From Periweissella ghanensis (lineage in GTDB: Bacteria > Bacillota > Bacilli > Lactobacillales > Lactobacillaceae), in NCBI RefSeq assembly GCF_918814755.1, contig NZ_CAKKNT010000013.1:1-53963 (forward strand): DNA of 53,963 bases, in the 5' to 3' direction. A program made the position numbers and the translations under genes. This document shows, piece by piece, positions 21,200 through 28,962 of the stretch. The first letter of the stretch is position 1. Each line of letters begins with the position of its first letter. The notes beneath the pieces are model-generated. The model did not search any database. It was not told the DNA's origin and was given only the letters and a program-made list of their open reading frames with translations.

Positions 21200-21811
21200 T
21201 TAGCCAAGCTTGTTGTAGTATTCAACCACAAGGTTTTCTTCGAATTCTGCATCAAGTTCTTCACGTTCTGGTAAACGTACTAATGAACCCTTCAATGCTT
21301 CAGCATCAAATTCAACGAATTGTGGACGAGCAACAGTTGCTTCAACTGAAGTAGCAATGATTGCCAACTTCTTTGACTTGTCGCGAACTGAGATTTCTTG
21401 ACCAGGCTTAACTTCGTATGATGGAATATCAACACGTCCGCCATCAACAAGGATGTGGCCGTGGTTTACCAATTGACGAGCTTGGGCACGAGTAGTAGCC
21501 AAACCTAAACGGTAAACAACGTTGTCCAAACGAGTTTCAAGCAATACTAAGAAGTTAGTACCGTGAGTACCCTTACGAACCTTACCAGCTTTTTTGAACA
21601 AGTTTGAGAATTGACGTTCGCTCAAACCGTAAGTGAAACGGATACGTTGCTTAGCGCGCAATTGTGTACCGTATTCTGAAAGCTTACCGCGACGACCTTG
21701 ACCGTGGTCACCAGGTGCGTATGGTTTTTTAGCAAGTTCTTTACCTGTACCTGACAATGAAACGCCAAGACGACGTGAGATACGGTACTTAGGACCAGTA
21801 TAACGAGACAT
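21200..21811 (-). CDS. rpsD: 30S ribosomal protein S4
   Basis: A 203-residue primary 16S rRNA-binding protein. The N-terminal [21 protein letters not shown] start, the S4 domain ([28 protein letters not shown]) and the standard length all agree. It is not in the alpha operon but stands alone, as in Bacillus, with a long structured leader (next entry) that probably binds S4 for feedback control. AGGAGG is eight to nine nt before the ATG. Confidence 0.98.
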   Translation of the reverse strand: MSRYTGPKYRISRRLGVSLSGTGKELAKKPYAPGDHGQGRRGKLSEYGTQLRAKQRIRFTYGLSERQFSNLFKKAGKVRKGTHGTNFLVLLETRLDNVVYRLGLATTRAQARQLVNHGHILVDGGRVDIPSYEVKPGQEISVRDKSKKLAIIATSVEATVARPQFVEFDAEALKGSLVRLPEREELDAEFEENLVVEYYNKLG

Positions 21812-21829
21812 ATGAATGTCCTCCTATTT

Positions 21830-21995
21830 TATGAATTATATTTTTGTTATCTAATAATTCATGTGAACTCAATATTCGTGTAGCTCAGTCTACGCCGTTC
21901 ACCTTACAGCTACGGTTACTTGGTTTCCTAAAAAACAAAGGTGGTTGACTGTGCTATTGACGAGCTTACCGTTCACTGCTGCCTTATTAAACACA
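21830..21995 (-). promoter_or_regulatory. Structured rpsD leader, candidate S4 autoregulation site
   Basis: The ~170-nt untranslated leader has clear pairing on the minus strand. GTGAAC (21897-21902 region) pairs with GTTCAC (21863-21868 region), enclosing a second helix GTAG/CTAC. A further copy of GTGAACGG lies at about 21969-21976, so two upstream segments can compete for the same GTTCAC. In Bacillus, S4 represses its own mRNA by binding a leader pseudoknot. That this leader does the same is inferred. Confidence 0.65.
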
Positions 21996-22001
21996 AAGAG
22001 T

Positions 22002-22030
22002 ATCATACCATAGTTTAGCTTCGTTGCCAA
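22002..22030 (-). promoter_or_regulatory. rpsD promoter
   Basis: Minus-strand -35 TTGGCA (22025-22030), 17-bp spacer, -10 TATGAT (22002-22007), placing the transcript start about 185 nt before the rpsD ATG. Confidence 0.7.
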
Positions 22031-22072
22031 CCAATTAATCACAAATTCAGTATATTACTAGCGGTGGGGCAT

Positions 22073-22102
22073 TTTACACCAATTTCAATTAACTGGTATA
22101 AT
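22073..22102 (+). promoter_or_regulatory. yueI-rarA promoter
   Basis: -35 TTTACA (22073-22078), 18-bp spacer, extended -10 TGG-TATAAT (22094-22102), 33 bp before the yueI ATG, whose ribosome site is AAAGGAG. Confidence 0.65.
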
Positions 22103-22134
22103 AAACCTAATACCGATCATAAAGGAGTTTTTTT

Positions 22135-22602
22135 ATGCCCACTGATGAAACAAATAATCTCAGCCAGCACCTTGATCATGCCCGCTATGGTGATCAACAA
22201 TTAAATCCCGATGAACAAAACGCGTATCTTGGTTCATTTAAAGAACGGGTTTATTTTATTATGACGGTTGCCCAACTTAATCAAGATAATTATTTACAAG
22301 AATGGCAAGCAGCTTTTAAGCAACAACCCACGGCTACCTTATTAATCAATGGTAACTTACCTATTGATCAACTAACCCCGTTTTTGAATTTAGCTAAACA
22401 CACTAACTTTCCCATTCAATTAAAAACCGATGCGCGTTACCACACCGCACCTGAAAACGTTGCCCTTGCGTTAGTTAATTTAACCACCGCCGTTTCTAAA
22501 CCGGCCCAATCAATTCTTAGTCTGCGTCAACAATCACCTGAGCCAGCTGCCCCCGCTCAACCCAAATTATCGTGGTGGCAAAAACTTTTCAAAGGAAAAT
22601 AA
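22135..22602 (+). CDS. YueI-family protein (DUF1694)
   Basis: A 155-residue soluble protein. The N-terminal third matches the YueI pattern (PDEQNAYLGSFKERVYFIMTVAQL). The middle holds a Rossmann-like alternation (ATLLINGNLP...FPIQLKTDARY), and the tail is a proline/alanine-rich linker ending in a basic WWQKLFKGK. The family has no established function. It is 4 nt upstream of rarA, with which it forms an operon. Confidence 0.8.
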   Translation: MPTDETNNLSQHLDHARYGDQQLNPDEQNAYLGSFKERVYFIMTVAQLNQDNYLQEWQAAFKQQPTATLLINGNLPIDQLTPFLNLAKHTNFPIQLKTDARYHTAPENVALALVNLTTAVSKPAQSILSLRQQSPEPAAPAQPKLSWWQKLFKGK

Positions 22603-22606
22603 TGTT

Positions 22607-23875
22607 ATGCAGCAACCTTTAGCATTTCGAATGCGGCCCAAAAACATCGCTGAAATTGTTGGTCAACAACAACTTGTCGGTGAAGGGCAAATTATTAATC
22701 GGATGGTTAAAGCCAAGCGGCTCTCTTCAATGATTTTATATGGCCCGCCTGGTACCGGAAAAACGAGTATTGCTAGTGCCATTGCCGGTTCGACTAAATA
22801 TGCATTTCGAATCTTAAACGCCGCCACTGATACTAAAAAAGACATGCAAATTGTCGCCGAAGAAGCTAAAATGTCGGGCACCGTCATTTTACTACTTGAT
22901 GAAATTCACCGACTGGATAAAACTAAGCAAGATTTCTTGTTACCCCATCTAGAAAGTGGGGCGATTATCTTAATTGGTGCTACAACTGAAAATCCATATA
23001 TCACTATCAATCCGGCGATTCGTTCCCGAACCCAGATTTTTGAGGTCCAACCACTGGCCCCAACCGATATTAAATTAGCCATTGAACGGGCGTTAACCGA
23101 TAGTGAGCGTGGTTTAGGGCAATACCAAGTCGATCTAGCACCAGCTGCGATGGAGCAATTAATCACGGCCACAAATGGGGATTTACGGAGTGCGTTAAAT
23201 GGCCTCGAATTAGCCGTCTTATCAACAGATCCTAATCCAGATGGCGTGATTGAGTTATCGTTGAACACGATCCAACAAGTGCTTCAAAAGAAAACGGTTA
23301 GTGCTGATAAAGATGGTGATGCCCACTACGATGTCATTTCCGCCTTCCAAAAATCAATTCGGGGGAGTGACGTTAATGCTGCCTTGCATTATTTAGCCCG
23401 CTTAATTACCGCCGGGGATTTACCAATCATTATGCGCCGCCTCCTTGTAATTGCGTATGAAGATATCGGGCTCGCTAATCCAACTGCTGCTGCCCATGCC
23501 GTTAGTGCTGTTGAAGCAGCCAACAAGTTAGGCTTACCTGAAGCGCGCATTCCATTAGCTAATGCCGTCATCGAGCTCGCCTTATCTGCTAAATCAAACG
23601 CTGCCAACGTTGCTATTGATAATGCATTAGCCGATATCGCTAGTGGTCGGGCTGGCAATATTCCACCGCATCTACGGGATGCCCATTATCAAGGAGCAGC
23701 TAAACTAGGCCGGGGAATTGGTTATAAGTATCCCCATGATTATCCAAATGACTGGGTTAAACAACAGTATTTACCTGATAATTTACAAAATGCGGATTAT
23801 TTCCAACCCAAAGGTAACAGTAAGTATGAAGCCCAATTAAAGGAAATTGCCCATCGTTTACGTAATCGGCATTAA
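22607..23875 (+). CDS. rarA: Replication-associated recombination protein RarA
   Basis: A 422-residue AAA+ ATPase (MgsA/WRNIP1 family) that acts at stalled replication forks. Walker A is YGPPGTGKTS, Walker B LLDEIHRLDK, sensor 1 GATTENP; the C-terminal tetramerisation region contains MRRLLVIAYEDIGLANP. It is followed by a 6S-like RNA, the same neighbour order known in Bacillus and lactobacilli. Confidence 0.95.
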   Translation: MQQPLAFRMRPKNIAEIVGQQQLVGEGQIINRMVKAKRLSSMILYGPPGTGKTSIASAIAGSTKYAFRILNAATDTKKDMQIVAEEAKMSGTVILLLDEIHRLDKTKQDFLLPHLESGAIILIGATTENPYITINPAIRSRTQIFEVQPLAPTDIKLAIERALTDSERGLGQYQVDLAPAAMEQLITATNGDLRSALNGLELAVLSTDPNPDGVIELSLNTIQQVLQKKTVSADKDGDAHYDVISAFQKSIRGSDVNAALHYLARLITAGDLPIIMRRLLVIAYEDIGLANPTAAAHAVSAVEAANKLGLPEARIPLANAVIELALSAKSNAANVAIDNALADIASGRAGNIPPHLRDAHYQGAAKLGRGIGYKYPHDYPNDWVKQQYLPDNLQNADYFQPKGNSKYEAQLKEIAHRLRNRH

Positions 23876-23911
23876 CTTAAACAAAAGGGTTTATTTTACA
23901 GTAAATGTTGC

Positions 23912-24145
23912 TATAATTTAAGTAAGGATTTCTAAGGTATACGCGAAAATCTACTTATTTCAGCTTTGCCTTACAAGTAACTACATTTCGGTCGCGGACG
24001 GCTTTAAATGCACGTATGCCACACATTTGGTAACGTAATTTTATTGCTTGAGGTGACCACCTCGTTTATCGGGGTCAAACTGAATGATTTTCTAACGGTA
24101 CCATATTGGTGTTCTGGAGTAGGGTTGCCCCCTACTCTTTTTTTA
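23912..24145 (+). ncRNA. ssrS: 6S RNA / lacto-usp RNA with promoter and terminator
   Basis: An extended -10 (TGC-TATAAT, 23909-23917) gives a transcript starting near 23925. Its 5' segment (GGTATACGCGAAAATC) pairs with a 3' segment (GATTTTCTAACGGTACC) into a long closing helix round a large central region, as in 6S RNA. An 8-bp terminator (24117-24137) and a T-run end it. The lacto-usp motif, described between a hypothetical gene plus usp and an upstream gene in lactobacilli and thought to be their 6S RNA, has exactly this position. 6S RNA binds the housekeeping RNA polymerase in stationary phase. Confidence 0.78.
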
Positions 24146-24173
24146 TATTTTTTTACAGAAAGGAACTAGCAGC

Positions 24174-24461
24174 ATGTTACTCGTTCTTGTCACTTTTTTA
24201 GGGGTCGTTGTCCTGTTTATTGGTGGTTATTTATGGCACCATCAACGTACTAACTTATTAGGTATTGCAGTTGCTGAAAACCCCCAGCTAACTAAATTTT
24301 GTCGTTTTTATGGCCGCTTCTTTATAATTTTAGGTTTACTAACCATTATCGTTAATTTACTAGGTTATCTAGTATTTGCGGCCATCTTAGTTATCATTAG
24401 TATGCTCGCAACCATGGCACTTACTTGGCAATTTAGTACTTTCTTAAAACATTACTTATGA
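24174..24461 (+). CDS. Small membrane protein of the lacto-usp locus
   Basis: A 95-residue, very hydrophobic protein with about three membrane segments (2-19, 46-65, 67-86) separated by a short polar loop (HHQRTNLLGIAVAENPQLTKFCRFYG). I cannot assign a function. AAGGAACTAGCAGC precedes the ATG. It lies between the 6S-like RNA and usp, the arrangement repeatedly seen with lacto-usp RNA, so it is probably co-transcribed with usp. Confidence 0.75.
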   Translation: MLLVLVTFLGVVVLFIGGYLWHHQRTNLLGIAVAENPQLTKFCRFYGRFFIILGLLTIIVNLLGYLVFAAILVIISMLATMALTWQFSTFLKHYL

Positions 24462-24542
24462 TATCATTTGTTTAAAATACAATTTTAAATTATAATATAG
24501 ATAGTTAGAGCACCATAAAAAATGAAAGCTGAGGTATCTATT

Positions 24543-24992
24543 ATGTTAGACCAACGTTATTTAAATATTCTTATTCCCGTTGACGGATCAAAAGAAGCTG
24601 AATTGGCTTTAGACAAAGCAATTGCAGTAACTCTTCGGAATGGTAACAATGCCCACTTGCACATTTTGCATGTTATCGATACGCGGGCGTTCCAAAACGT
24701 TTCATCATTTGATACTTCAATGGTTGAAGAAGTTTCTGAAACTGCTAAAAAGACCCTTGATGGCTATGTTGAAAAAGCTAAAGCAGCCGGTATTACTAAT
24801 GTGAGCTACACTATTGAATATGGTTCACCAAAAGCGGTCATTGCTAAAGAAGCACCTAAAGCTGTTAACGCTGACTTGATTATGATTGGGGCAACTGGTC
24901 TGAACACCGTTGAACGAATCTTAATCGGTTCTGTTACTGAATACGTCACACGCGTTGCCGATGTTGACGTTTTAGTTGTTCGTACTAAATAA
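24543..24992 (+). CDS. Universal stress protein (UspA family)
   Basis: A 149-residue cytoplasmic protein with the N-terminal NILIPVDGSKEAELALDKAI and the ATP-binding signature GATGLNTVERILIGSVTEYV (G-2x-G-9x-GS), so it belongs to the ATP-binding Usp class. The ATG at 24543 is preferred: GAGG lies eight nt upstream, whereas the in-frame ATG seven codons earlier lacks a ribosome site. It ends in a strong shared terminator. Confidence 0.93.
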   Translation: MLDQRYLNILIPVDGSKEAELALDKAIAVTLRNGNNAHLHILHVIDTRAFQNVSSFDTSMVEEVSETAKKTLDGYVEKAKAAGITNVSYTIEYGSPKAVIAKEAPKAVNADLIMIGATGLNTVERILIGSVTEYVTRVADVDVLVVRTK

Positions 24993-24993
24993 A

Positions 24994-25029
24994 AATAAGC
25001 ATCTAACTGATTGTTAGATGCTTATTTTT
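24994..25029. terminator. Bidirectional terminator between usp and the HTH regulator
   Basis: Perfect 14-bp stem (AATAAGCATCTAAC...) with a 5-nt loop and tracts of A and T on either side, between two convergent genes. Confidence 0.93.
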
Positions 25030-25854
25030 TTACTTATTTTTTAAACGTTGGTCTAATACGATAACCGCATTAGTAAAGCCTGCGTGAAAACTTTGACTTT
25101 TGTGCCAAACTTTCATTTTTCGAGAAAGCACCATTACTTGCGCATCAAGCCCGTGGAGCCGCATGTGCCGTTGTAATAGTTCATAACCCACCATGGCATA
25201 CATGTAATGTAATTCATCATGTAGTTCTTGGCGTTCTTGATATTGCCGTAATAACGCTAATATTTTAGCAAAAGTCCGTTCAAACTCCGTATCTTGTGCT
25301 AAATTCAAATAAGCAATCGCTAACTGCATGTTAACCAACAATTCAATGCGAATATACTGAGTTTGGGCAACTAATTTTTCAAGTCGGACTTCACTAGCAA
25401 CAACCTGTTGATACTGACGCCGAAAATTAAGTAAAACCAAGTCATAAGCATGGTAACGTAATTTATCAATTACATCAATTAAATCCCGATACTTAATCAC
25501 TTCTAACGCCGCTGCAAATTGCCGCTTATTGTCATTTAAATACGCTCGTGAAACTTTCGCAAAGATATCACTATCAACACTTTTAGTTATGCCGCCCACC
25601 ATGTCAAATTGCTTACCAAAAACGGTCATCGTCTTGAGACTCATTATCGATGTATCGCCATTCAAAATCTTACTTACAACTGGTTGGCAAATATTGCCAC
25701 CTGCTAAATCAACTTGTTTAATCTTATGCAGCTTATCAAGTTCAATAATTAAAATATTGGTATCACGAAAATCAATGTTAACCGTTACCGGTTTACTGAG
25801 CTTAGGACTTTTGTCGTTACTTGGATATAAACATACGTGCGGGGGCGTTTTCAT
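25030..25854 (-). CDS. Rgg/PlcR-like HTH regulator with an N-terminal extension
   Basis: A 274-residue regulator. The helix-turn-helix is about residues 40-75 (KIKQVDLAGGNICQPVVSKIL), in the form typical of peptide-responsive XRE regulators (Rgg, ComR, PlcR). The rest is all-helical, consistent with TPR-like repeats. Some 35 residues precede the domain, longer than in most relatives, yet GAGG eight nt before this ATG supports the start. I see no pheromone-type small ORF next to it. Target genes are unknown. Confidence 0.7.
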   Translation of the reverse strand: MKTPPHVCLYPSNDKSPKLSKPVTVNIDFRDTNILIIELDKLHKIKQVDLAGGNICQPVVSKILNGDTSIMSLKTMTVFGKQFDMVGGITKSVDSDIFAKVSRAYLNDNKRQFAAALEVIKYRDLIDVIDKLRYHAYDLVLLNFRRQYQQVVASEVRLEKLVAQTQYIRIELLVNMQLAIAYLNLAQDTEFERTFAKILALLRQYQERQELHDELHYMYAMVGYELLQRHMRLHGLDAQVMVLSRKMKVWHKSQSFHAGFTNAVIVLDQRLKNK

Positions 25855-25876
25855 TGGCTCTTCCTCGAAAATAAAT

Positions 25877-26398
25877 TTATTTCATATATTCGTAAGCGTA
25901 ACGTAATTCACCGTCATTGATAAAAATATGGCCCGTTAAAACAAAGCCAATTTTATTTAATAAATATTGCATGCGTTTGTTATCTGGATGGGTATCAACC
26001 CGAACACTTTTAGCATCCGGACCGAGTTCTAAACTTTTTTCCACCGCAGCGCGTAACATTCGTTCACCTAGTTTTTGACCACTAACTTCACTACTTACAG
26101 CCACCCGGTGGATTGTATAATAAGGTTCGTCGTTATTTAACCACGCCCCATTTTCAATAATTTGATATGCTTGATCCAAACCATCAATCAATGCAATAAA
26201 CCCAACTGATTCATCATCGAGTTTTGCGACATAAAGATGTTCTTCTTTCATATCATTTTCAAAGTCAACTTCACTTGGATAACCCATTTGCCATTGATTG
26301 ATTCCGTCAGCTTTAAGCAATGCTTTTGCCTGGTTGGTAATCTTCATGACAATTGGTAAATCGGCGACTGTTGCCACTTGTAATTTTAATTCAGACAT
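25877..26398 (-). CDS. GNAT-family N-acetyltransferase
   Basis: A 173-residue acetyltransferase of the RimI/YjcK type. The fold elements run in order: TVADLPIVMKITNQAK, the beta4 segment YVAKLDDESVGFIALI, the acetyl-CoA motif VSSEVSGQKLGERMLRAAVEKS and the late strand VDTHPDNKRMQYLLNKIGF. The ATG at 26398 has AAAGGA upstream and is preferred over one nine codons earlier. The substrate is not evident. It is 22 nt upstream of the HTH regulator gene and probably shares its transcript. Confidence 0.85.
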   Translation of the reverse strand: MSELKLQVATVADLPIVMKITNQAKALLKADGINQWQMGYPSEVDFENDMKEEHLYVAKLDDESVGFIALIDGLDQAYQIIENGAWLNNDEPYYTIHRVAVSSEVSGQKLGERMLRAAVEKSLELGPDAKSVRVDTHPDNKRMQYLLNKIGFVLTGHIFINDGELRYAYEYMK

Positions 26399-26445
26399 GT
26401 CGTTTTGTTCCTTTACCGATACCATAAAATTTTATTGCAGCGTAA

Positions 26446-26474
26446 ATTATATAGTAGATTTGTCTACATAACAA
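26446..26474 (-). promoter_or_regulatory. Promoter of the GNAT/regulator operon with an inverted repeat
   Basis: Minus-strand -35 TTGTTA (26469-26474), 17-bp spacer, -10 TATAAT (26446-26451). The spacer holds GTAGA-N4-TCTAC (26454-26467), a candidate operator, perhaps for the adjacent regulator. A separate hairpin (12 bp with one bulge, about 26576-26612) lies further upstream. Confidence 0.5.
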
Positions 26475-26654
26475 TGATTTTATCTAATAAATAATGTAAA
26501 TTTGATAAACCCAATCAGCAGCATTTTCGATACTTATTTTACAATTGCTTTCAGATTAATTTGTTAACAAACTATCGATTTAAGTAATAGTAATTCCTTA
26601 TTACTAAATCGGTTATCTACTCCTTAAATTTAAGCTTTTTTGACTTCTTTTGCA

Positions 26655-26961
26655 AATAAAAAAGCTAGGCAATCTCTCGCGAGTCACCTAGCCGTACTAC
26701 AAAACTACTGGAAGAATCATGCCACTTTATGATCACTAATCCAACCTTCATAAACTGGTCTTAACTTTTACCGTTGACGATTTGCACTTTCCACACTAAA
26801 TTAAAGATTTTCATCGTATATTGTTTCATTGAAAGCATTACCAAATCTACACGCCTAGCTAGAGTTGTATCACCAAAACCGCTCTAGACTTGAACGAATC
26901 TTCGGCGGTGTGTCCGCAAGTAAACTTATCCGGTGGCACTACCTAATTGATTCTTCCTTAT
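26655..26961 (-). ncRNA. Unassigned ~300-nt structured RNA under a cre-containing promoter
   Basis: No convincing ORF, yet there is a complete gene layout: promoter, structured body, strong terminator (GCTAGG...CCTAGC then TTTTTT, about 26659-26692). The 5' end GGAAGAATCA pairs with TGATTCTTCC near the 3' end (26709-26718), and the next segment TGCCAC pairs with GTGGCA, closing a ~240-nt domain. Inside are hairpins GCGG/CCGC, CTAGAG/CTCTAG, AGATTT/AAATCT and TTTC/GAAA. I checked it by eye against tmRNA, RNase P RNA, 6S, SRP and T-box hallmarks and found none. It lies just downstream of manA. Confidence 0.72.
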
Positions 26962-26967
26962 GACTAT

Positions 26968-26996
26968 ATATTATCATGTAAGCGTTTACTTTGCAA
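26968..26996 (-). promoter_or_regulatory. Promoter of the structured RNA, with a perfect cre in its spacer
   Basis: Minus-strand -35 TTGCAA (26991-26996), 17-bp spacer, -10 TAATAT (26968-26973). TGTAAGCGTTTACT at 26977-26990 matches the cre consensus TGWAARCGYTWNCW at every position and fills the spacer between the two boxes, the classic place for CcpA repression. Confidence 0.8.
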
Positions 26997-27019
26997 TTTA
27001 AAAGCTTACTTTATGCACT

Positions 27020-27979
27020 TTAATTATTGGGTTGGCTTAAGACGACCGTTACGTCGCCGTCAATCGACCATTCCAAAACATCACTTGGTAAAATCAACCC
27101 TTGACCCTTGGTTAAGGGATATGTTTTTTCAGCAACCGTTAATGTCCCACTACCTGCAATCACCACTGCTAAGGTATATGTCGTGGCTGGTTGAGTAAAG
27201 GTTTGTCCTGGGCGTTTAATATCCCATTTAACGACATTAAAGTATTTTTCATCAGCTAACAACGTTTTCGTATTACTGCCAACCACTTGACTAGTTGGGT
27301 GCACCGCACGTTCTTTTGAAGGGACATTAATTACGTTAATCGCATCTTCTAAATGTAATTCTCGTAATTGCCCCGTCGTTTGATCAACCCGATCAAAATC
27401 ATAAATCCGATAAGTTGTATCAGAACTTTGTTGGACTTCCAGTGCTAAAACGCCGGCACCTAAGGCATGGACGGTACCTGATGGAATATAGTAAAATTCA
27501 CCCGGCTTTACGGCCACTTGGCGTAATAAATGTTCCCAATCTTGATTAGCAATCATCGTTGCTAATTCAGTATGAGTTTGCGCATTATGGCCATAATAGA
27601 TTTTAGCACCGGGCTTAGCAGCTAAAATGTACCAACATTCTGTTTTACCTAATTCATTTGCATGGGCATGCGCATAAGCATCATCCGGGTGTACTTGAAT
27701 CGATAAATCCTCTTTGGTATCCAAAAATTTAACTAATAAGGGAAACTTTTCAGCTGTCGCACCACCAAATAACTCTTTATGGTGTTGCCAAACATCAGCG
27801 AGCGTTTGATTAGCATATGTGCCCCCACTGATTGTATCAACCCCATTTGGGTGAGCGGAAATAATCCACGCCTCCCCAACATGATCACTAGCTAATTTAA
27901 AATCAAAAAATTCACCGAGGGCGGTTCCTCCCCAAATTTTGTTATGTAGTTCTGGAATTAAGAATAATGGTTCTGCCAT
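27020..27979 (-). CDS. manA: Mannose-6-phosphate isomerase, class I
   Basis: A 319-residue zinc enzyme interconverting mannose-6-phosphate and fructose-6-phosphate. The Bacillus-type motif is clear: IPELHNKIWGGTALGEFF at the N-terminus, SIQVHPDDAYAHAHANELGKTECWYIL with the zinc-binding Gln/His/Glu, and FYYIPSGTVHALG. GGAGG precedes the ATG. Two cre-like sites lie in its promoter, and its 3' end runs straight into the cre-controlled structured RNA. Confidence 0.95.
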   Translation of the reverse strand: MAEPLFLIPELHNKIWGGTALGEFFDFKLASDHVGEAWIISAHPNGVDTISGGTYANQTLADVWQHHKELFGGATAEKFPLLVKFLDTKEDLSIQVHPDDAYAHAHANELGKTECWYILAAKPGAKIYYGHNAQTHTELATMIANQDWEHLLRQVAVKPGEFYYIPSGTVHALGAGVLALEVQQSSDTTYRIYDFDRVDQTTGQLRELHLEDAINVINVPSKERAVHPTSQVVGSNTKTLLADEKYFNVVKWDIKRPGQTFTQPATTYTLAVVIAGSGTLTVAEKTYPLTKGQGLILPSDVLEWSIDGDVTVVLSQPNN

Positions 27980-28009
27980 AATATGCCTCCATAGTTTAGA
28001 TAACTAAAT

Positions 28010-28044
28010 TGTAACCGTTTTCTTTTTATATGAAAAGGCTTTCA
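28010..28044 (-). promoter_or_regulatory. manA promoter with two cre-like sites
   Basis: TGTAACCGTTTTCT (28010-28023) fits TGWAANCGNTNWCW throughout; TGAAAAGGCTTTCA (28031-28044) misses one core base. Between them lies -10 TATAAA (28025-28030), with a weak -35 TTTTTA 17 bp upstream. One site covers the start point and the other the spacer, suggesting catabolite repression of manA. Confidence 0.65.
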
Positions 28045-28064
28045 TTGTAAAAATTATTACTGCA

Positions 28065-28098
28065 CAAAAAAAGTGGGTCACTGACAAGCAATCCACTT
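28065..28098 (-). terminator. Terminator of marR
   Basis: AAGTGG...CCACTT stem (six bp or more, long loop) with a seven-base U-run on the minus strand, 20 bp past the marR stop. Confidence 0.7.
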
Positions 28099-28119
28099 CC
28101 ATTGATATTGTATATTTTA

Positions 28120-28584
28120 TTATTTACTCGTTAAGCTTGAATCTTCACCTTTAGACTCTTTGGTAACTAACTCACCAAAATCAAGAATAAATTCTAAAAT
28201 ATCTTCGGCACGTTCAGTTCCAAACACATCAATCCAGCCATTAAAGCGATCACGCATGCGTTTACTAATCACCCGTTCAGCTTCTTTACCATCAGTTGTT
28301 AAATGTAAAAACATCCGTCGGCGATCATGAACATCCGCTTCCTGATAAATATAATTACGTTTCAAGAGTACTTTAATTTGACGTGAAACGGCCGCCCGCG
28401 TGACATTTCGTTCATCAACAATATCAGTTAATGTAACTTTTTCACGCCGCGCAATTTCACGAATGATTAAATATTGTTCAAACGATAAATTAAAGCGGGC
28501 TGCTGATCGTGCAACAATATCACCTAGGTATTTTAAATACACTAAATACGCATCTATGTACTGTTCTAACAATTCTGTCTTCAT
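28120..28584 (-). CDS. MarR-family transcriptional regulator
   Basis: A 154-residue winged-helix repressor: KVTLTDIVDERNVTRAAVSRQIKVLLKRNYIYQ forms the recognition helices and DVHDRRRMFLHLT the wing with its typical DxRR. The flanking helices would form the dimer. AAAGGAGGG precedes the ATG. It is transcribed alone, next to manA, with no obvious transporter or efflux partner, so the ligand and targets are unknown. Confidence 0.9.
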   Translation of the reverse strand: MKTELLEQYIDAYLVYLKYLGDIVARSAARFNLSFEQYLIIREIARREKVTLTDIVDERNVTRAAVSRQIKVLLKRNYIYQEADVHDRRRMFLHLTTDGKEAERVISKRMRDRFNGWIDVFGTERAEDILEFILDFGELVTKESKGEDSSLTSK

Positions 28585-28659
28585 GTCTGGCCCTCCTTTC
28601 TATTAACGGTGATAATAGTTAAAATACCACGAATTTAGTTAACATGCTATACAAATATA

Positions 28660-28962
28660 TTAACCAACCTTATTTTCCGTTAAAATCGCTTGTATTTCAT
28701 GCTCCATTTGGGCATCTTTTAGCCACTCATCCCAACTAGTCATTTCCCAAGTGGGCATTTGATGCCGTTGATTCACTAATTGTTCATATAACTCAACATG
28801 TTTAGAGTGGGGAATATTTAACTTTAAAATTCGGACTTCCTTAATGAAGCCTTTTTCAGCAGCGGCTTCAGCGCGGCCATTATGGGTTAAATTACCAATT
28901 TCAATATATTTTGTATTATCTAAGCGTGTGATTTCTTCAATCAAATCTAAGACTTCATTCAA
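28660..28962 (-). CDS. Hypothetical protein with a TTG start
   Basis: About 100 residues, soluble, mixed charge, with a conserved-looking middle (YIEIGNLTHNGRAEAAAEKGFIKEVRIL) and a Trp-rich tail (PTWEMTSWDEWLKDAQ). I do not recognise the family. An ATG at 28995 keeps the frame open, but it overlaps a -10 box (extended TGG-TATAAT, 28992-29000). A TTG at 28962 has GGAGG eight nt upstream, so I take the TTG as the start. It follows the small RNA terminator directly. Confidence 0.65.
   Translation of the reverse strand: MNEVLDLIEEITRLDNTKYIEIGNLTHNGRAEAAAEKGFIKEVRILKLNIPHSKHVELYEQLVNQRHQMPTWEMTSWDEWLKDAQMEHEIQAILTENKVG

Noticed and set aside
26761-26880. Short ORFs inside the structured RNA (25 and 28 codons)
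   Set aside because: No proper ribosome site and unremarkable peptides; kept only as a remote dual-function possibility.
26655-26961. tmRNA, RNase P RNA or T-box as identity of the structured RNA
   Set aside because: No tRNA-like ends or tag frame, no GAGGAAAGTCC or other RNase P core, and no T-box AAGGTGG motif with a downstream synthetase gene.
26947-27198. 83-codon plus-strand ORF opposite the manA end
   Set aside because: Antisense to manA and overlaps the cre-containing promoter; no support for translation.
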